DNA of 64,000 nucleotides from Liolophura sinensis. Lineage: Eukaryota; Mollusca; Polyplacophora; Chitonida; Chitonidae. The notes below the pieces were generated by a model. That model did not search any database and was not told the origin of the DNA. It saw only the letters and a program-made list of their open reading frames with translations. The DNA is taken from NCBI RefSeq assembly GCF_032854445.1, contig NC_088304.1, forward strand, positions 1,798,001 through 1,862,000, written 5' to 3'. Made by a program: the position numbers and the translations under genes. Position 1 is the stretch's first letter. Each line of letters starts with the position of its first letter. Below, in pieces: positions 1 through 11,402 of the stretch.

Positions 1-77
1 ATTTATATAACGCGTGGAATATTGAAAATTTACATCACTGTTGTTATATCACTGACACGGGCAAATTATGGGATAAA

Positions 78-328
78 TATATTTATTTCATTGGTGCCGT
101 ACTCCAAAATACTTTTGTTTAAACTACGGCGGCCATTGCTATGTTGGAGGAAACCGGATAGAGCCCGGAGAACACACACGACCATCCGCAGATTGCCGAT
201 AGACCAGCGCACGTTAGAGAGGAGAGAAAGCCAGCATAACCTGAATTTGAAATCACGGTAACAGCATTCGTGAGAGGCACCTGAGTCATAGTTCTTCGAT
301 AGCACGCTAAAGACTCGGCCACCAATGC
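78..328 (-). repeat. Degenerate tRNA-headed SINE (family 1), antisense
   Basis: Read on the minus strand, the copy ends in the family tail (TTTGGAGTACGGCACCAATG). Inside are the GGCCGCCGTAG and CCATCCGCAG blocks, and a decayed head lies near 320. Many substitutions relative to the better copies in this window show that it is old. The flanking sequence (1-77) shows nothing recognisable. Confidence 0.7.
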
Positions 329-544
329 GCTTTGTCCACCAGTGAAACACGCGATGTCCATGAAGTGAAGGACAACGTAAAAATTTGTTCCACTCAGCGA
401 CGATAGCAATTCTAAATTTCTCAAAAATTCCCGCAGCTTTTGAAGAACGACAGGATTTCAGCGTCGTGACCAAGTAGATTCCAGAAAAATGGATGGATTG
501 GAAGGTGTTAACATAAAACACCACACCATAGAGAGATGCCAGAG

Positions 545-1262
545 GAACGACGACAGTGTGACCCTTGATAAATGCTTGCACGTAACCGGGGAAACACGGA
601 CTCTATACAATTTACCAGAGACGACAGTGTAACCCTTGATGAATGCTCGCACAAAACCGGGGAAACACGGACTCTATACAATTTACCAGAGACGACAGTG
701 TGACCCTTGAGGAATGCTCGCACGTAACCGGGGAAACACGGCCTCTATACAATTTACCAGAGACGACAGTGTGACCTTTGATGAATGCTCGCACAAAACC
801 GGGGAAACACGGCCTCTATACAATTTACCAGGGACGACAGTGTAACCCTTGATAAATGCTCGCACATAACCGGGGAAACACGGCCTCTATACAATTTACC
901 AGAGACGACAGTGTAACCCTTGATGAATGCTCGCACAAAACCGGGGAAACACGGCCTCTATACAATTTACCAGAGACGACAGTGTGACCCTTGATGAATG
1001 CTCGCACGTAACCAGGGAAACACGGCCTCTATACAATTTACCAGAGACGACAGTGTAACCCTTGATAAATGCTCGCACGTAACCGGGGAAACACGGCCTC
1101 TATACAATTTACCAGGGACGACAGTGTGACCTTTTATAAATACTCGCACGTGACCGGCGAAACACGGCCTCTACACAATTTACTAGAGACGACAAAGTAA
1201 CCTTTGATAAATGCTCGCACGTAACCGGCGAAACACGACCTCTATACAATTTACCAGAATTT
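545..1262. repeat. 71-bp minisatellite, about 10 copies
   Basis: Tandem units spaced exactly 71 bp, each with ACGACAGTGTGACCCTTGAT, GCTCGCAC, CCGGGGAAACACGG and CTCTATACAATTTACCAGAG. Copies in the middle are nearly identical, while the ends (1150-1262) are more diverged. Because 71 is not a multiple of 3, the unit throws off a ladder of overlapping 60-codon minus-strand reading frames; these are shadows, not genes. The stretch from 329 to 544 shows nothing recognisable. Confidence 0.9.
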
Positions 1263-1398
1263 AAGGTTTTATTCTCGCTGACCATGTAAATGCTTAACTA
1301 GTAGCAACTTAGACGTCCCCAGCAAAGCCGTGATAATAATTACAGTGTATTAGATGTCACTGGTGGAGAATTACCCACACTCTGTGTCATCACATTTA

Positions 1399-1644
1399 TT
1401 TATTTATTTGATTGGTGTTTTACGCCGTACTCAAGAATATTTCACTTATTTTCACTTATATTCACTACGACGGCGGCCATTATGGTGCAACGACCATCCG
1501 CAGGTTGCTGCAAGACCTTCTCACTTACGGCCGGAGAGGAAGCCAAAATGATCTGGACTTGAACTCACAGCGACCACATTGGTGAGGGGCTTCTGGGTCA
1601 TTACGCTGCGCTAGCGCGCTAACCAACTGAGCCACGGAGGCCCC
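1399..1644 (-). mobile_element. Full-length tRNA-derived SINE (family 1) with target-site duplication
   Basis: Minus-strand element: head GGGGCCTCCGTGGCTCAGTT (tRNA A-box-like), B-box-like GTGAGTTCAAGTCC, central CGGCCGTAAGTG and CTGCGGATGGTCG blocks, then the TTCTTGAGTACGGCGTAAAA tail and ATAAATAAA 3' end. It is flanked by perfect 14-bp direct repeats TGTCATCACATTTA at 1385-1398 and 1645-1658, as expected for LINE-driven insertion. It lies just beyond the 3' end of the K+ channel gene. Confidence 0.92.
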
Positions 1645-1658
1645 TGTCATCACATTTA

Positions 1659-1927
1659 ACTAAAGAGTAACATAAAAACTTAGTTCACTAATACAGAACC
1701 CTGTTTTTTTTTCAGAGTTTTATGTGTGTGTGTGTTCAATTGCATTTACGCCATCCGGTAATGGCAACACTGACCGTTGATGTTGCTATGATTTATGAAG
1801 GAAGTGAATACATAAGTTATTGGTCGTAAGAAAACTGGACGTAGGGAGGGGACAAAAAAACGAAGAAAAGGTCGCACCAAGGAAGTGATACGAAGTGAGC
1901 TCCTATTGTCGTACACAGATTTGACCT
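1659..1927. other. 3' flank of the K+ channel gene, nothing distinct
   Basis: Holds a short poly-T and a GT run (about 1702-1735). No clear polyadenylation signal for the minus-strand channel gene was identified here. Short open frames look spurious. Confidence 0.4.
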
Positions 1928-4900
1928 TCAAATCACTGTCACAGGCATATATGCGCTAAATTTCCGATCTTCATCTTTCTCATTCTTGTTCTTGGGCTGA
2001 CCATGCCAGTACATTCTTCCGCCTAGAGTTTTCTTGTTCTTAAAGGCGTAGTATGTGTTGAAGTTGTTTGCAATCACCGGGATTGGAATGCTGACAAGGA
2101 TCATACCAGCCATTGCACATAAGCTCGCCACCAAGTACCCGGATATGGACTTCGGATACATATCCCCGTAACCAATGGTTGTTATGGTAACTAGACTCCA
2201 CCAAAATCCAGCAAATACCGTTTCAAAGGTGTCGTGTTGAAGAAGTTCTGCGAAGAATATTGCGTTGGCGAAGAAGAGCAGGGCTAAAACCATCAAGACT
2301 CCCAGAAGTAAAAGCTCTCGTGCGCTTGCGCGAAGAGACAAAACTAGTACGACGAAACCACGGTAATGGCGGACCACCCGGACAATCCGGAGAACCCGGA
2401 AAGCCAGAAGACCTTGCAATATAATGATGCCGATGATTGTGTCCGGGTTGTTGCCTTGGAAACTGCGATCGAGGTAATACAGGATCAGCATCAACCCCAG
2501 AGGCACGAGATACAGAACGTCACATACAGCGAGAAAAGACCGAGCGAATTTGAGCTTGTCCGGACTACAGATTAGCATAGTGAAGTACTCCAGCGAGAAG
2601 AACACGAAGCAGAAGATGTCGAAGTAGAAGAGGATAAAGTGAGGTTGGGTTGTGAGGAGAAGGTAAAGTTTGGCGTTCCGCTTGCTCTCGCGAGAGAGGT
2701 AATACGCGGCGTCCGTCGAGCCCGACGCTAAGGCCGTACTGTTCGTGGCGTTCAATACGTTGTAAAATGGCGCCTTCTCCCTCAGAACCGCCAATGTCCC
2801 AAACATGTACGTACAGATGTTGAGTAATATCAGGAGGCTGGTTAAGATGCAGTACGCCTGTCCAGAGAAAGAACAAAAATATATCAGATTAAAGGAGAAC
2901 TCAGGAATATAGTATTCTGCTTATTTCTGTAACAAATCTCAGAACGTTTTCTGAGTTATTACAGAAATGATTAATTTGAGACGATGACATTATCTTCAAA
3001 GCCCCCGTGTATCAGAAGAACAAAATATTGTAAATACTAATCTATATACTCAAGTCTGTGGGTCACCATTATAGCTGAAAAAGTGACGCCGTGCAGTTAA
3101 TACATCTATGCCACATATTGTGTTTGAACTCTGTATGCTCATCAATCAAGCAATTTGCCAAGCAGCCATACGACGACATGCCGTCAAAATGTCACACTCT
3201 ACGCAATATTTTTGACAGCCCTATCTTAATTATTTCAGTATAAAGATATTTTTCTTTTCTCAAATGTGCTCCTTACACCCTGGGTATTATAATGCTTTTC
3301 AATAAGGCTTTTCAGTTTTGCTCTGTGAATTCCTTTAAATACCAAACTCTAGCCCAACCCCATTTATCGGTAAATTCCTCTAATTTGGACATACTTTATT
3401 TGCCCTTGATGGTCAAAAGGGCAATATGACACCGCAAATGAAGAAAACATACAACTATTTTCTTTTATTATGCTTATCTTTGCTTTAGCAAATGTGCGTT
3501 TTCATTGTTCCTCACACTGTAAATGACAATGAGAGAAATTTACCCAACACTGATCCATATAATATGAATGCAATTAATGAAAACCTTTTTGGTTTGTTTT
3601 CAAGTAGAATAAAATGCATTTCACCTATAAAAAATGTCCACAAAATTCTATGTCAGAGGCAAAAAAATAAGATATTGCTGTTACTGCTGAACCTGGTATT
3701 GTCCTAGTTGGACACAGACCCCCATTAGAACTTCCGTTTTTCAGTAGGGACGATTGTAGTTCTGTGTATTTTAGGGTGTAAAGTCTTTTTTTGCTGCCAG
3801 CCTGCCGTTTTTGGTGTACAGGTGCATGCTTGTTATCAAAATGATGGAAATTGTCTAAGCTTTGGGCAGGTATGAGTTTTAATGGTGAAAGTTTGAAATT
3901 CTAGGCGAGAGGACACAAGGAGACAGGTGGTGATGAGGCTGCGAGTGACGTCCCCTTGGCGTTGCTAGGCACCCCTCCCAGCTGCCGGCATGGAAAGGTC
4001 CAGATTTTGACGGTCAACCTATGTCAAGATTTTTACAGCTTTTTTCTCACAGGCTGGGCCAGGTATGCACCAAAGCTTATTGGCCTCGGAATGTTTGGGA
4101 CTGAGCTACAGCGCTAAACGTTAACATTGTCGCTTATGGAAAACTAATGGGGGTCTGTGGCCAGTTGGACATCATCCTACCGTACAAACACCCCTCACCC
4201 CCACCCCCACCCCCCACCGCCACCTCCCACCCCCCACACCACCCACGCTCCCATTTGCCTCCCAGAATAGTCTAATGCTCGCCGCCGTCGTATGAATGAA
4301 AAGTTCTTGACTACGGGGTAAAACATCAATCAAATAAATAAATACAAAAAACCTTACAACACCTTTCTACGATGAAAGACACTATCAGCAAAATCTCTAA
4401 GCAAGTGAGTAATGAACGAAATAATACATTATAGGACTTTCGCAGTATTGTCTACTGGAATTTAATGCCATTAACATTATTATCTGAACATTGTTATTCT
4501 GTGCACAGGAATTGTAAAACTGCTGTAAAACTGTTTTACCTTGGCCCCTTTGGATGAATTGCTGTCTTCTAAAAATATCCATAGTTTCTGGCGCCGGGTG
4601 AGCTCCCGTTGAGCAGGGTCAACGGATTTGGCCCCTTTTCTAGTCTGGCTGCCCATTTGCTCCCCTCTTTGCTCTCGGAACTCACGGTGCAGCCGTTTGT
4701 ACGTTTTAATGCTATCCTGTGCGTCCATGTACGGCTGCCAGCAGCAAATGGAAATGCAGGCCTCTCTCAAACCCCAGTAGTTAAGCTCGTCTGCTATGGC
4801 CGCTCCACACATGCGTTGAGGGAGATGGAGCTCTCCAGTGCGATAAAACCCAAGGATGTACTGGAACAAAAACGGATTGTGGTCAAAGAAAAATTCTTTG

Positions 4901-5172
4901 ATGGCAGCGTCGCCATGTACCTTGACGGAAAGCTCATGATCTTCAGCAAGTGCTGATAGCCTCGTGTTCGGCACGGCTTTTAACGTGGCCACAGTCGTCT
5001 GAAACTTAGTTCCACCGATATTTAAAGTCACCAGTCCCGTGGGTGGAGAATATTTAGGGTACAGCCTCGGCCCTGTGAGCGTGTTGGATCGCAGGTGCTT
5101 ACTGGAACTCGCTGAGTAAGGGCTGATTCGGAAGGAGTGCACCCTAGCGACCAGAGCTGTAATGTGCGCCAT
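1928..5172 (-). CDS. Shaw/Kv3-like voltage-gated potassium channel, 2 exons, 520 aa
   Basis: Plasma-membrane tetrameric K+ channel subunit. Exon 1 is 5172-4540 (211 codons, phase 0, donor GTAAAA); exon 2 is 2857-1928 (309 codons plus stop, acceptor TTTCTCTGGACAG). Seen: a cytoplasmic T1 (BTB) domain at residues ~48-150 starting VTLNIGGT, with the HX5CX20CC zinc motif (H116, C122, C143, C144) of non-Shaker Kv channels. S1 opens exon 2. The S2 acidic residue and the S3 aspartate are present. S4 carries R365, R368, R371, R374 and R377. The selectivity filter is TTIGYGDMYP (437-446) and the S6 gate motif is PIP (469-471). The DMYP ending of the filter is typical of Shaw/Kv3. In-frame TAA and TGA lie just upstream of the ATG, which fixes the start. 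The length fits a complete channel. Odd: the first two canonical S4 arginine positions are Q and L. The 1.7-kb intron holds a DNA transposon and a C-rich tract. Subfamily assignment is by eye. Confidence 0.9.
3714..4162. mobile_element. Non-autonomous DNA transposon (hAT-like MITE) in the K+ channel intron
   Basis: Terminal inverted repeats with core CACAGACCCCCATTAG at the left end and CTAATGGGGGTCTGTG at the right end, flanked by 8-bp direct repeats AGTTGGAC at 3706-3713 and 4163-4170. The interior (about 450 bp) has no coding capacity. An 8-bp duplication fits hAT-type elements. The right end has a few extra bases between the inverted repeat and the duplication, so exact termini are approximate. 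Confidence 0.72.
4190..4252. repeat. C-rich low-complexity tract
   Basis: About 60 bp of CACCCC/CCACC runs inside the K+ channel intron, directly beside the DNA transposon. On the minus strand it is G-rich with several runs of 4-6 G. Confidence 0.8.
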
Positions 5173-6793
5173 TTTGCAGATGTTAGACAGAACTCATTAA
5201 AAGCTGTGTTAGACTACGTGTCTGGTAGACCGGATGAATCACGATCGGGTTGATACACGATCAGTCGTTAAATGATCAAAGTCATGAACTATCAGAAAAT
5301 AACGTTTATGTAAGATATACAGGGTCAAGGCCACTACTGAAAAGCTTTCATTCCAGGGGTATTTTCCTAAGGGCGCCAAAGGACCGATGACTCTTATTCA
5401 GTTCACATTTTGTTAGGGCATCATTCGACAGTACCCATGGGACAGTTATTACATGCCAAGGCTGACCGCTCAGCATATACATCACTTCAGAGTAATTAAG
5501 AGCGTCTGACGATAATCCATAACAAAAGATGTACATAAGCACGTTTGACATCCCACAGGTTAACCGACCAGAAAGTGCCCGCAGATTCTATCTCGAAAAA
5601 CGTCACGGTTTTTGTTTTTGACGAAAGTTATACAAAAAAAACATGATCTGGCGCAGGAGCAAACATGTAATTCTTCTGGGTCACAAAAGTGTTTCCAACA
5701 GTCCCCACTTCCGGGTTCAGCCTCTGAAGGAAAGAAACATTTGGTAACTGTTAACTGATATCCACTCAAACTACGTTGTGTAGAGTTTATATCTCTGCAC
5801 ACCAGTGCGCCATAGGTCTGAACAAAAATCTCAAAGCGTCTCAACTTCAGTAATCTCACCCGTATTACAAATTCTGTTATAGCACCTTCAACGATATAGT
5901 CCCACAAATAAGATAGCAATTCACACGGGCATACTCCCATGCGACTTATAGCCTTCTTAAACCTATGTAGTAGATTTCCAGCATGATGGTTTGTGTATAG
6001 TACATGACCGAAGTGGCAACCATTGGAGAAAAGTCGGTAACTTCAGTTTCCCATGAACTACGGCTGCCCCGATGATGTTGGCAAATAGCCAGTTCCTAGA
6101 AACGCACAGTGTTCAAATCCATGGTGCTTTTTCCTTTTGCCACTTAACAGGAAAATGTCTTGTATGACCATTCAGCTCTATGTGCAGATTGGACCCCAAA
6201 AGCAATCACAATATCACTTGCAGAACAGAAAGATGTAGGCCCATATATGTGTACGTGCGCAATGGACACCAATAGACTAAATATTTACTGGCTACCCTAC
6301 AAAGCGACAGACGGCAATATTCAGGTCGAATATATCGAATGCAAGTGCTTTATTTGCCGTATTCATTCAGCTTGACTGTCATGAGTGTATATGCCTGCAG
6401 AATGCTGACACCTGCATCTGTTACACAAGTGTTATACACCTGATGTTGAAACCGCCAACCTGTCAATACAGATACATTGCGGTGCAAATTTACGATAGAC
6501 CTTCTCTCAACTGATTGATCAATTGTACACTGACTTCGCGCCAGATCGTATCATCTCTTGCGTTAACGACCGCCATCTTTAAACAATGGAAACAGCCGTT
6601 ACCTCTACACACATGCGATAATCGCGTACATGTATACTGTAAAAGATCGCCGATATTCCGGCTACATGGAAAGAAGAATATGGATCGATTTATATTGTGG
6701 TATACCCGTTCAAACTCATAAATATTCATGACCTCGGAAACAAGTGCGCGAGCTGTTCCCGACTGAATACAAACTTGCGCTATAACAATATTT
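5173..6793. other. Upstream flank of the K+ channel, no gene recognised
   Basis: Probably holds the leader and promoter of the minus-strand channel gene. No TATA box, SINE or conserved reading frame was recognised. Open frames near 5348-5551, 5560-5940 and 6160-6375 have no family resemblance. Confidence 0.4.
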
Positions 6794-6794
6794 G

Positions 6795-8705
6795 TCATCA
6801 TTCTGGCCGTCATTCTGACCATCACCCCGATCATCATCCTGACTATCATCCTGACCGTCATCCTAACCATCATCCTGATCATCATTCTGATCATCATTCT
6901 GACCATCATCCTGACCATCATTCTGACCATCATTCTGACCATAACCCTGACCATCATTCTGACCATCATCCTGACCATCATTATGACCAATCATTCTGAC
7001 CATAACCCTGACCATCATTCTGACCATCATTCTGACCATCATCCTGACTATCATTCTGACCATCATCCTGACCATCATTCTGACCATCATCCTGACCATC
7101 ATTCTGACCATAGCCCTGACCATCATTCTGACCATCATCCTGACCATCATCCTGACCATCATTCTGACCATCATTCTGACCATCATTCTAACCATAGCCC
7201 TGACCATCATTCGGACCAATCATTCGGACCAATCATTATGACCAATCATTCTGACCATAACCCTGACCATCATTCTGACCACCATTGTGACCATCATTCT
7301 GACCATCATTCTGACCATAACCCTGACCATCATTCTGACCATCATCCTGACCATCACCGTGACCATCATTCTGACCATAACCCTGACCATCATACTGACC
7401 ATCATCGTGACCATCATCCTGACCATCAGTCTGACCATCATTCTGACCATACCCCTGACCATCATTCGGACCAATCATTCGGACCAATCATTATGACCAA
7501 TCATTCTGACCATAACCCTGACCATCATTCTGACCACCATTCTGACCATCATTCTGACCATCATTCTGACCATAACCCTGACCATCATTCTGACCATCAT
7601 TCTGACCACCATTCTGACCATCATCCTGACCATCATTCTGACCATCACCGTGACCATCATTCTGACCATCATCCTGACCATCATTCTGACCATCATCCTG
7701 ACCATCATTCTGACCATCATTCTGACCATCACCGTGACCATCATTCTGACCATCATCCTGACCATCATTCTGACCATCATCCTGACCATCATCCTGACCA
7801 TCATTCTGACCATCATCCTGACCATCATTCTGACCATCATTCTAAAAATCAGTCTAACCATCATCGTGACCGTCATCGTGACCATCACCCTGACCGTCAG
7901 TCTGACCATCATCATGACCGTCATCCTGACCATCATCGTGACCGTCAGTCTGACCATCATCGTGACCGTCAGTCTGACCGTTATCCTGACCGCCATTCTG
8001 ACCATACACCTGTCCATCAGTCTGACTATCAGTCTGACCGTCATCGTGACCATCACCCTGACCATCGCCCTGGCCATCAGTCTGACCATCATTCTGACCA
8101 TACACCTGACCATCATCTTGAACATCATCGTGACCATCAGTCTGACCATCACCTTGACCGTCATTCTAACCATCATTATGACCATCAGTCTGACCATCAT
8201 CCTGACCATCATCTTGACCATCATCTTGACCATCATCCTGACCATCATCCGGACAATCATCCTGACCGTCATTATGACCATCGTCGTGACCATCAGTCTG
8301 ATCGTCATCTTGACCATCATCGTGACCAACGGTCTCACCATCATACTGACCGTCATTCTGACCATACTCCTGACCATCATCTTGACCATCATCCTGACCG
8401 TCATTATGACCATCGTCGTGACCATCAGTCTGACCATCATCCGGACCATCATCTGGACCATCATCCTGACCGTCATTATGACCATCATCCTGGCCGTCAT
8501 TATGACCATCGTCGTGACCATCAGTCTGATCGTCATCCTGACCATCATCGTGACTATCAGCCTGACCATCGTCCTGACCGTCAATCTGACCATCATTCTA
8601 ACCATCGTACTGGCCATCAGTCTGACCATCATTCTGACCATACACCTGACCATCATCTTGACCGTCATCCTGACCATCAGTCTCACCATCATTCTGACCT
8701 CGTCA
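6795..8705. repeat. 12-bp minisatellite, about 1.9 kb
   Basis: Units of consensus GACCATCATTCT with variants (CATCCT, AACCCT, CAGTCT, CACCGT). The left half is homogeneous and the right half (7850-8700) is much more diverged. A larger block including CATTCGGACCAATCATTCGG recurs at about 7212 and 7467, 255 bp apart, showing higher-order duplication. Since 12 is a multiple of 3, several frames on both strands stay open for hundreds of codons (an HSDHHPD repeat on plus, MVRM repeats on minus). I read these as consequences of the array, not as a gene. Confidence 0.92.
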
Positions 8706-9621
8706 TTGCTATTGAAAGATAAGGACGAACCTTTCTGGGCTAAACTCATTCAAGATGTGTATATAACGCAATTGTAATTTCTTGTTATAACAGTATCGAT
8801 ATTGTTATGATGACGGTTTGTAGACAATCTGCTAACATATTTACATTTTATACTGAACAAAAACAGAAACTTTACAGAAAATTTGGAGACATTAAACATA
8901 TCGAAAATGGGTAGCACAAGGTAGTTAATATGAGTGTATGCCATAATGACCTGTGCTGACTTGAAACATCCCACCATTGCAATTGCGGTGATCCACGCGG
9001 GGTGAATGTAGCATGCTCTTTTGTGAAAACGCGATCCTGGATTTGTGCGAGGTCACGTGACCACATTTTCATGTGGCTACCAAGACGTGTGCAGGATTTG
9101 CTGGTGATTTGAAAAAAGAACACGCTAACGATCCTTGAGAGATACACAGTTCTCACGCCACGCCTTACAAATGTTGAACGTAAACGTGCTGTTGGCATGC
9201 ACCAATGGAGGTCAGTCAGTCAACTGTGGCTGTTGCACACACGCACACCATGAGCTGCAGTAGACGGACAATTCACAGCCTGAGGACTCGTGTTGATGAA
9301 ACGTATACGACATCGGACCGCCCCAGGCCAGCGCCCCTCGCCCCCCCCCCCCCCACCCCCCGTGACGAATTAGGGCGGCCCCTCTGACGACAGAGGGGCC
9401 AACCGAATTGGGCTGTGTAATCATTATTAAGTACGTGTAATTTCGTCCTTAAACCAGTTATCCACTAGCAATACACTGTGTTTTATATGGGTATGTTTGC
9501 AAGATAAAGTAACAGATGTTAAGTTTCTTTTTCATGTTCAGTATATTTTATTTAATCATATGTTTACCATTCATAAGTATATACTGTTGCATTTGTTGCA
9601 TGCTGGGAATTTATAAAAACT
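8706..9621. other. Gene-free spacer with poly-C tract and small hairpin
   Basis: No gene seen. Contains a C run at about 9339-9360 and a perfect 10-bp stem with a 4-base loop at 9377-9400 (GGCCCCTCTG, ACGA, CAGAGGGGCC). Confidence 0.5.
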
Positions 9622-9893
9622 AGAGCCCAGTTGTTCAAAAGTGTATTAACTAATATTTGTATTAAGTCGTAATTTAGGCTTAAAATCTTAGCTGAACTCC
9701 GCTGCTAATGCAGTTGTCCAAAGTCAAAGTATAACAACAGCAGTTATAATCCATATATAATACATTATTATATTTTAAAAAATCATGAAAAAAAAAATAA
9801 GCACTTACTGACAAAATTAAAGACTTGGCTTAAAATTAAATTTGATTTTAAGTTTTAAAACGGTTTCGAATCATTGGGCCCTGGAGCCGTAGT
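9622..9893. mobile_element. Possible MITE with GGGCCC-type ends
   Basis: The left end reads AGAGCCCAGTTGTTCAAAAG. The right end, reverse complemented, reads CAGGGCCCAATGATTCGAAA, followed on both sides by TTAA-rich inner sequence with AGGCTTAAAAT-like blocks. The inverted repeats are imperfect and the direct repeats unclear, so this is a tentative old hAT-like fragment. Confidence 0.4.
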
Positions 9894-10545
9894 GTACCCT
9901 ATGGAAATCATATCACATTGCCACCGCATTTAACTGCCCTCCGTTTCAATCAAAACATAAACAACTTTCGCGCTCTTGTGAAAATGTATCCCGTAATAAT
10001 TTGTAATGATATCAAGTTTAATGCATAGTGGAAAATTTTTGTTCGCATATTTAAATAAAACTTTCTGTCGTCACGTTAGAATGATCAGTCGCAAGCTTCA
10101 CTACACACCGAACTGTGTCGCTTATGCATATGTGTGTAAAGACGAAAGATTGGTAGTTTTGGAAAGTCATTTTACTTGATACAATCAAACTTTATTTCTG
10201 AATAATTAACTTGATTGACAACTATACCCACTATGTCTTTCTGTTTTGTTTTCACTTGAACCCACGATTACGTGAACTTGCTTATAATCAGTAACTTGAT
10301 TGACAACTTAACGATCGCGTGTTGTTTTCACTAAATATGCCAGTAAATGAAAGTAGCAAAATGACTTCGCCTATACATTTGTTTCCATATAATATGAGGA
10401 TGGTTAGGAATGTCAGTAAAAACATCTGAAGTCCAGCGTAAACGACGTCAGAATACATCCTCTTGCCTGTGCTAGAATGACTGGGGTAGTCTAAAATGTT
10501 TTGTATTTTTTGTATGGTGGCAATTAATGAAGAGTTGACTAATAT
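9894..10545. other. AT-rich spacer, nothing recognised
   Basis: No gene, array or complete repeat recognised. The phrase AACTTGATTGACAACT occurs twice (about 10208 and 10287), suggesting a small old duplication. Confidence 0.4.
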
Positions 10546-10664
10546 ACGGTCAGTTTCCTCCGGGCTCTGTCCGATTTCCTCCCACCATAATGCTGACCAC
10601 CCTCATATAGGTGAAATACTCTTTAGTACGGCGTAAACCACCAATCAAAATAAATCAATTAACT
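10546..10664 (+). repeat. SINE family 1, 3' fragment
   Basis: Plus-strand 3' part only: TTTCCTCCGGGCTCTGTCCG, CCACCATAATGCTG, AAATACTCTTTAGTACGGCG and CACCAATCAAAATAAAT. The tRNA head is missing. Confidence 0.8.
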
Positions 10665-11095
10665 ACCGTAATGTACGGCCCTTTGAAAACCAGGCTATAT
10701 TTTTCACCTTGTAGCTCTACATGCGACAAATCGTGGTGACCGAATCACTCTCACTTTTGACACGACTTGTGTTTCATTTTGTCAATTTTCTGTAGGCTTA
10801 CAACATATAAAGTTAAGGGAGATGTTTCTCAAACGTGGAAATGTCATGTAGGTAAAACTCACCGACAGACCGCGGAATCACAAAATGTTCGAGTCTCACA
10901 CGTACTATACACGGTGATGTTATAGGTGTATGGTGAACTGTTCTTGATCATACTAAAAAACATAATTGTAGTAGAGAACAAACTAAACAGCATCCATTAT
11001 TTTACGACACAAGTTATGGAAAACATTCGAATCTGAACGAAATGATCATTAGTGGTCACAGGACGAAATGTTCCCCCTGCACACTTATGACATTT

Positions 11096-11355
11096 ATTAA
11101 TATTTTGAATGATGTTTTAAGCCGCACTCAAGAGTATTTCACTTATATGACAGGGGCCAGCTTTAGGGTGGGAGGCAAACGGACAGAACCCGGGTGAAAC
11201 CCACAACCATCCATAGGTTGCTGCAAGACCTTTCCATGTACGATCAGAGAGGAAGCCAACATAAGCTGGCACTCACAGCGGCCGTATTAATGAGAGGCCC
11301 CTGGTCATTGCGCCATGCTGACACGCTAACCACCTAGGCCAAAGGAGGTCCTCCA
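11096..11355 (-). mobile_element. SINE family 1, full length but diverged, with target-site duplication
   Basis: Minus-strand copy with a decayed head (GGACCTCCTTTGGCCTAGGT), the GCCGCTGTGAGTG block and the ACTCTTGAGTGCGGCTTAAA tail. Flanked by perfect 10-bp direct repeats TATGACATTT at 11086-11095 and 11356-11365. Confidence 0.82.
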
Positions 11356-11402
11356 TATGACATTTCACGCGTATATAAATGTTTCATTGGAGCCAACTAA
11401 TC

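Noticed and set aside
66-581. 171-codon minus frame at the left edge
   Set aside because: Runs through a degenerate SINE and into the 71-bp repeat; no conserved protein features.
6983-8722. 579-codon histidine/aspartate-rich open frame
   Set aside because: It lies entirely in the 12-bp array; a unit that is a multiple of three keeps several frames open on both strands, and there is no flanking coding sequence or splice context.
7475-8749. 424-codon MVRM-repeat frame on the minus strand
   Set aside because: Same array, opposite strand; a shadow of the 12-bp period.
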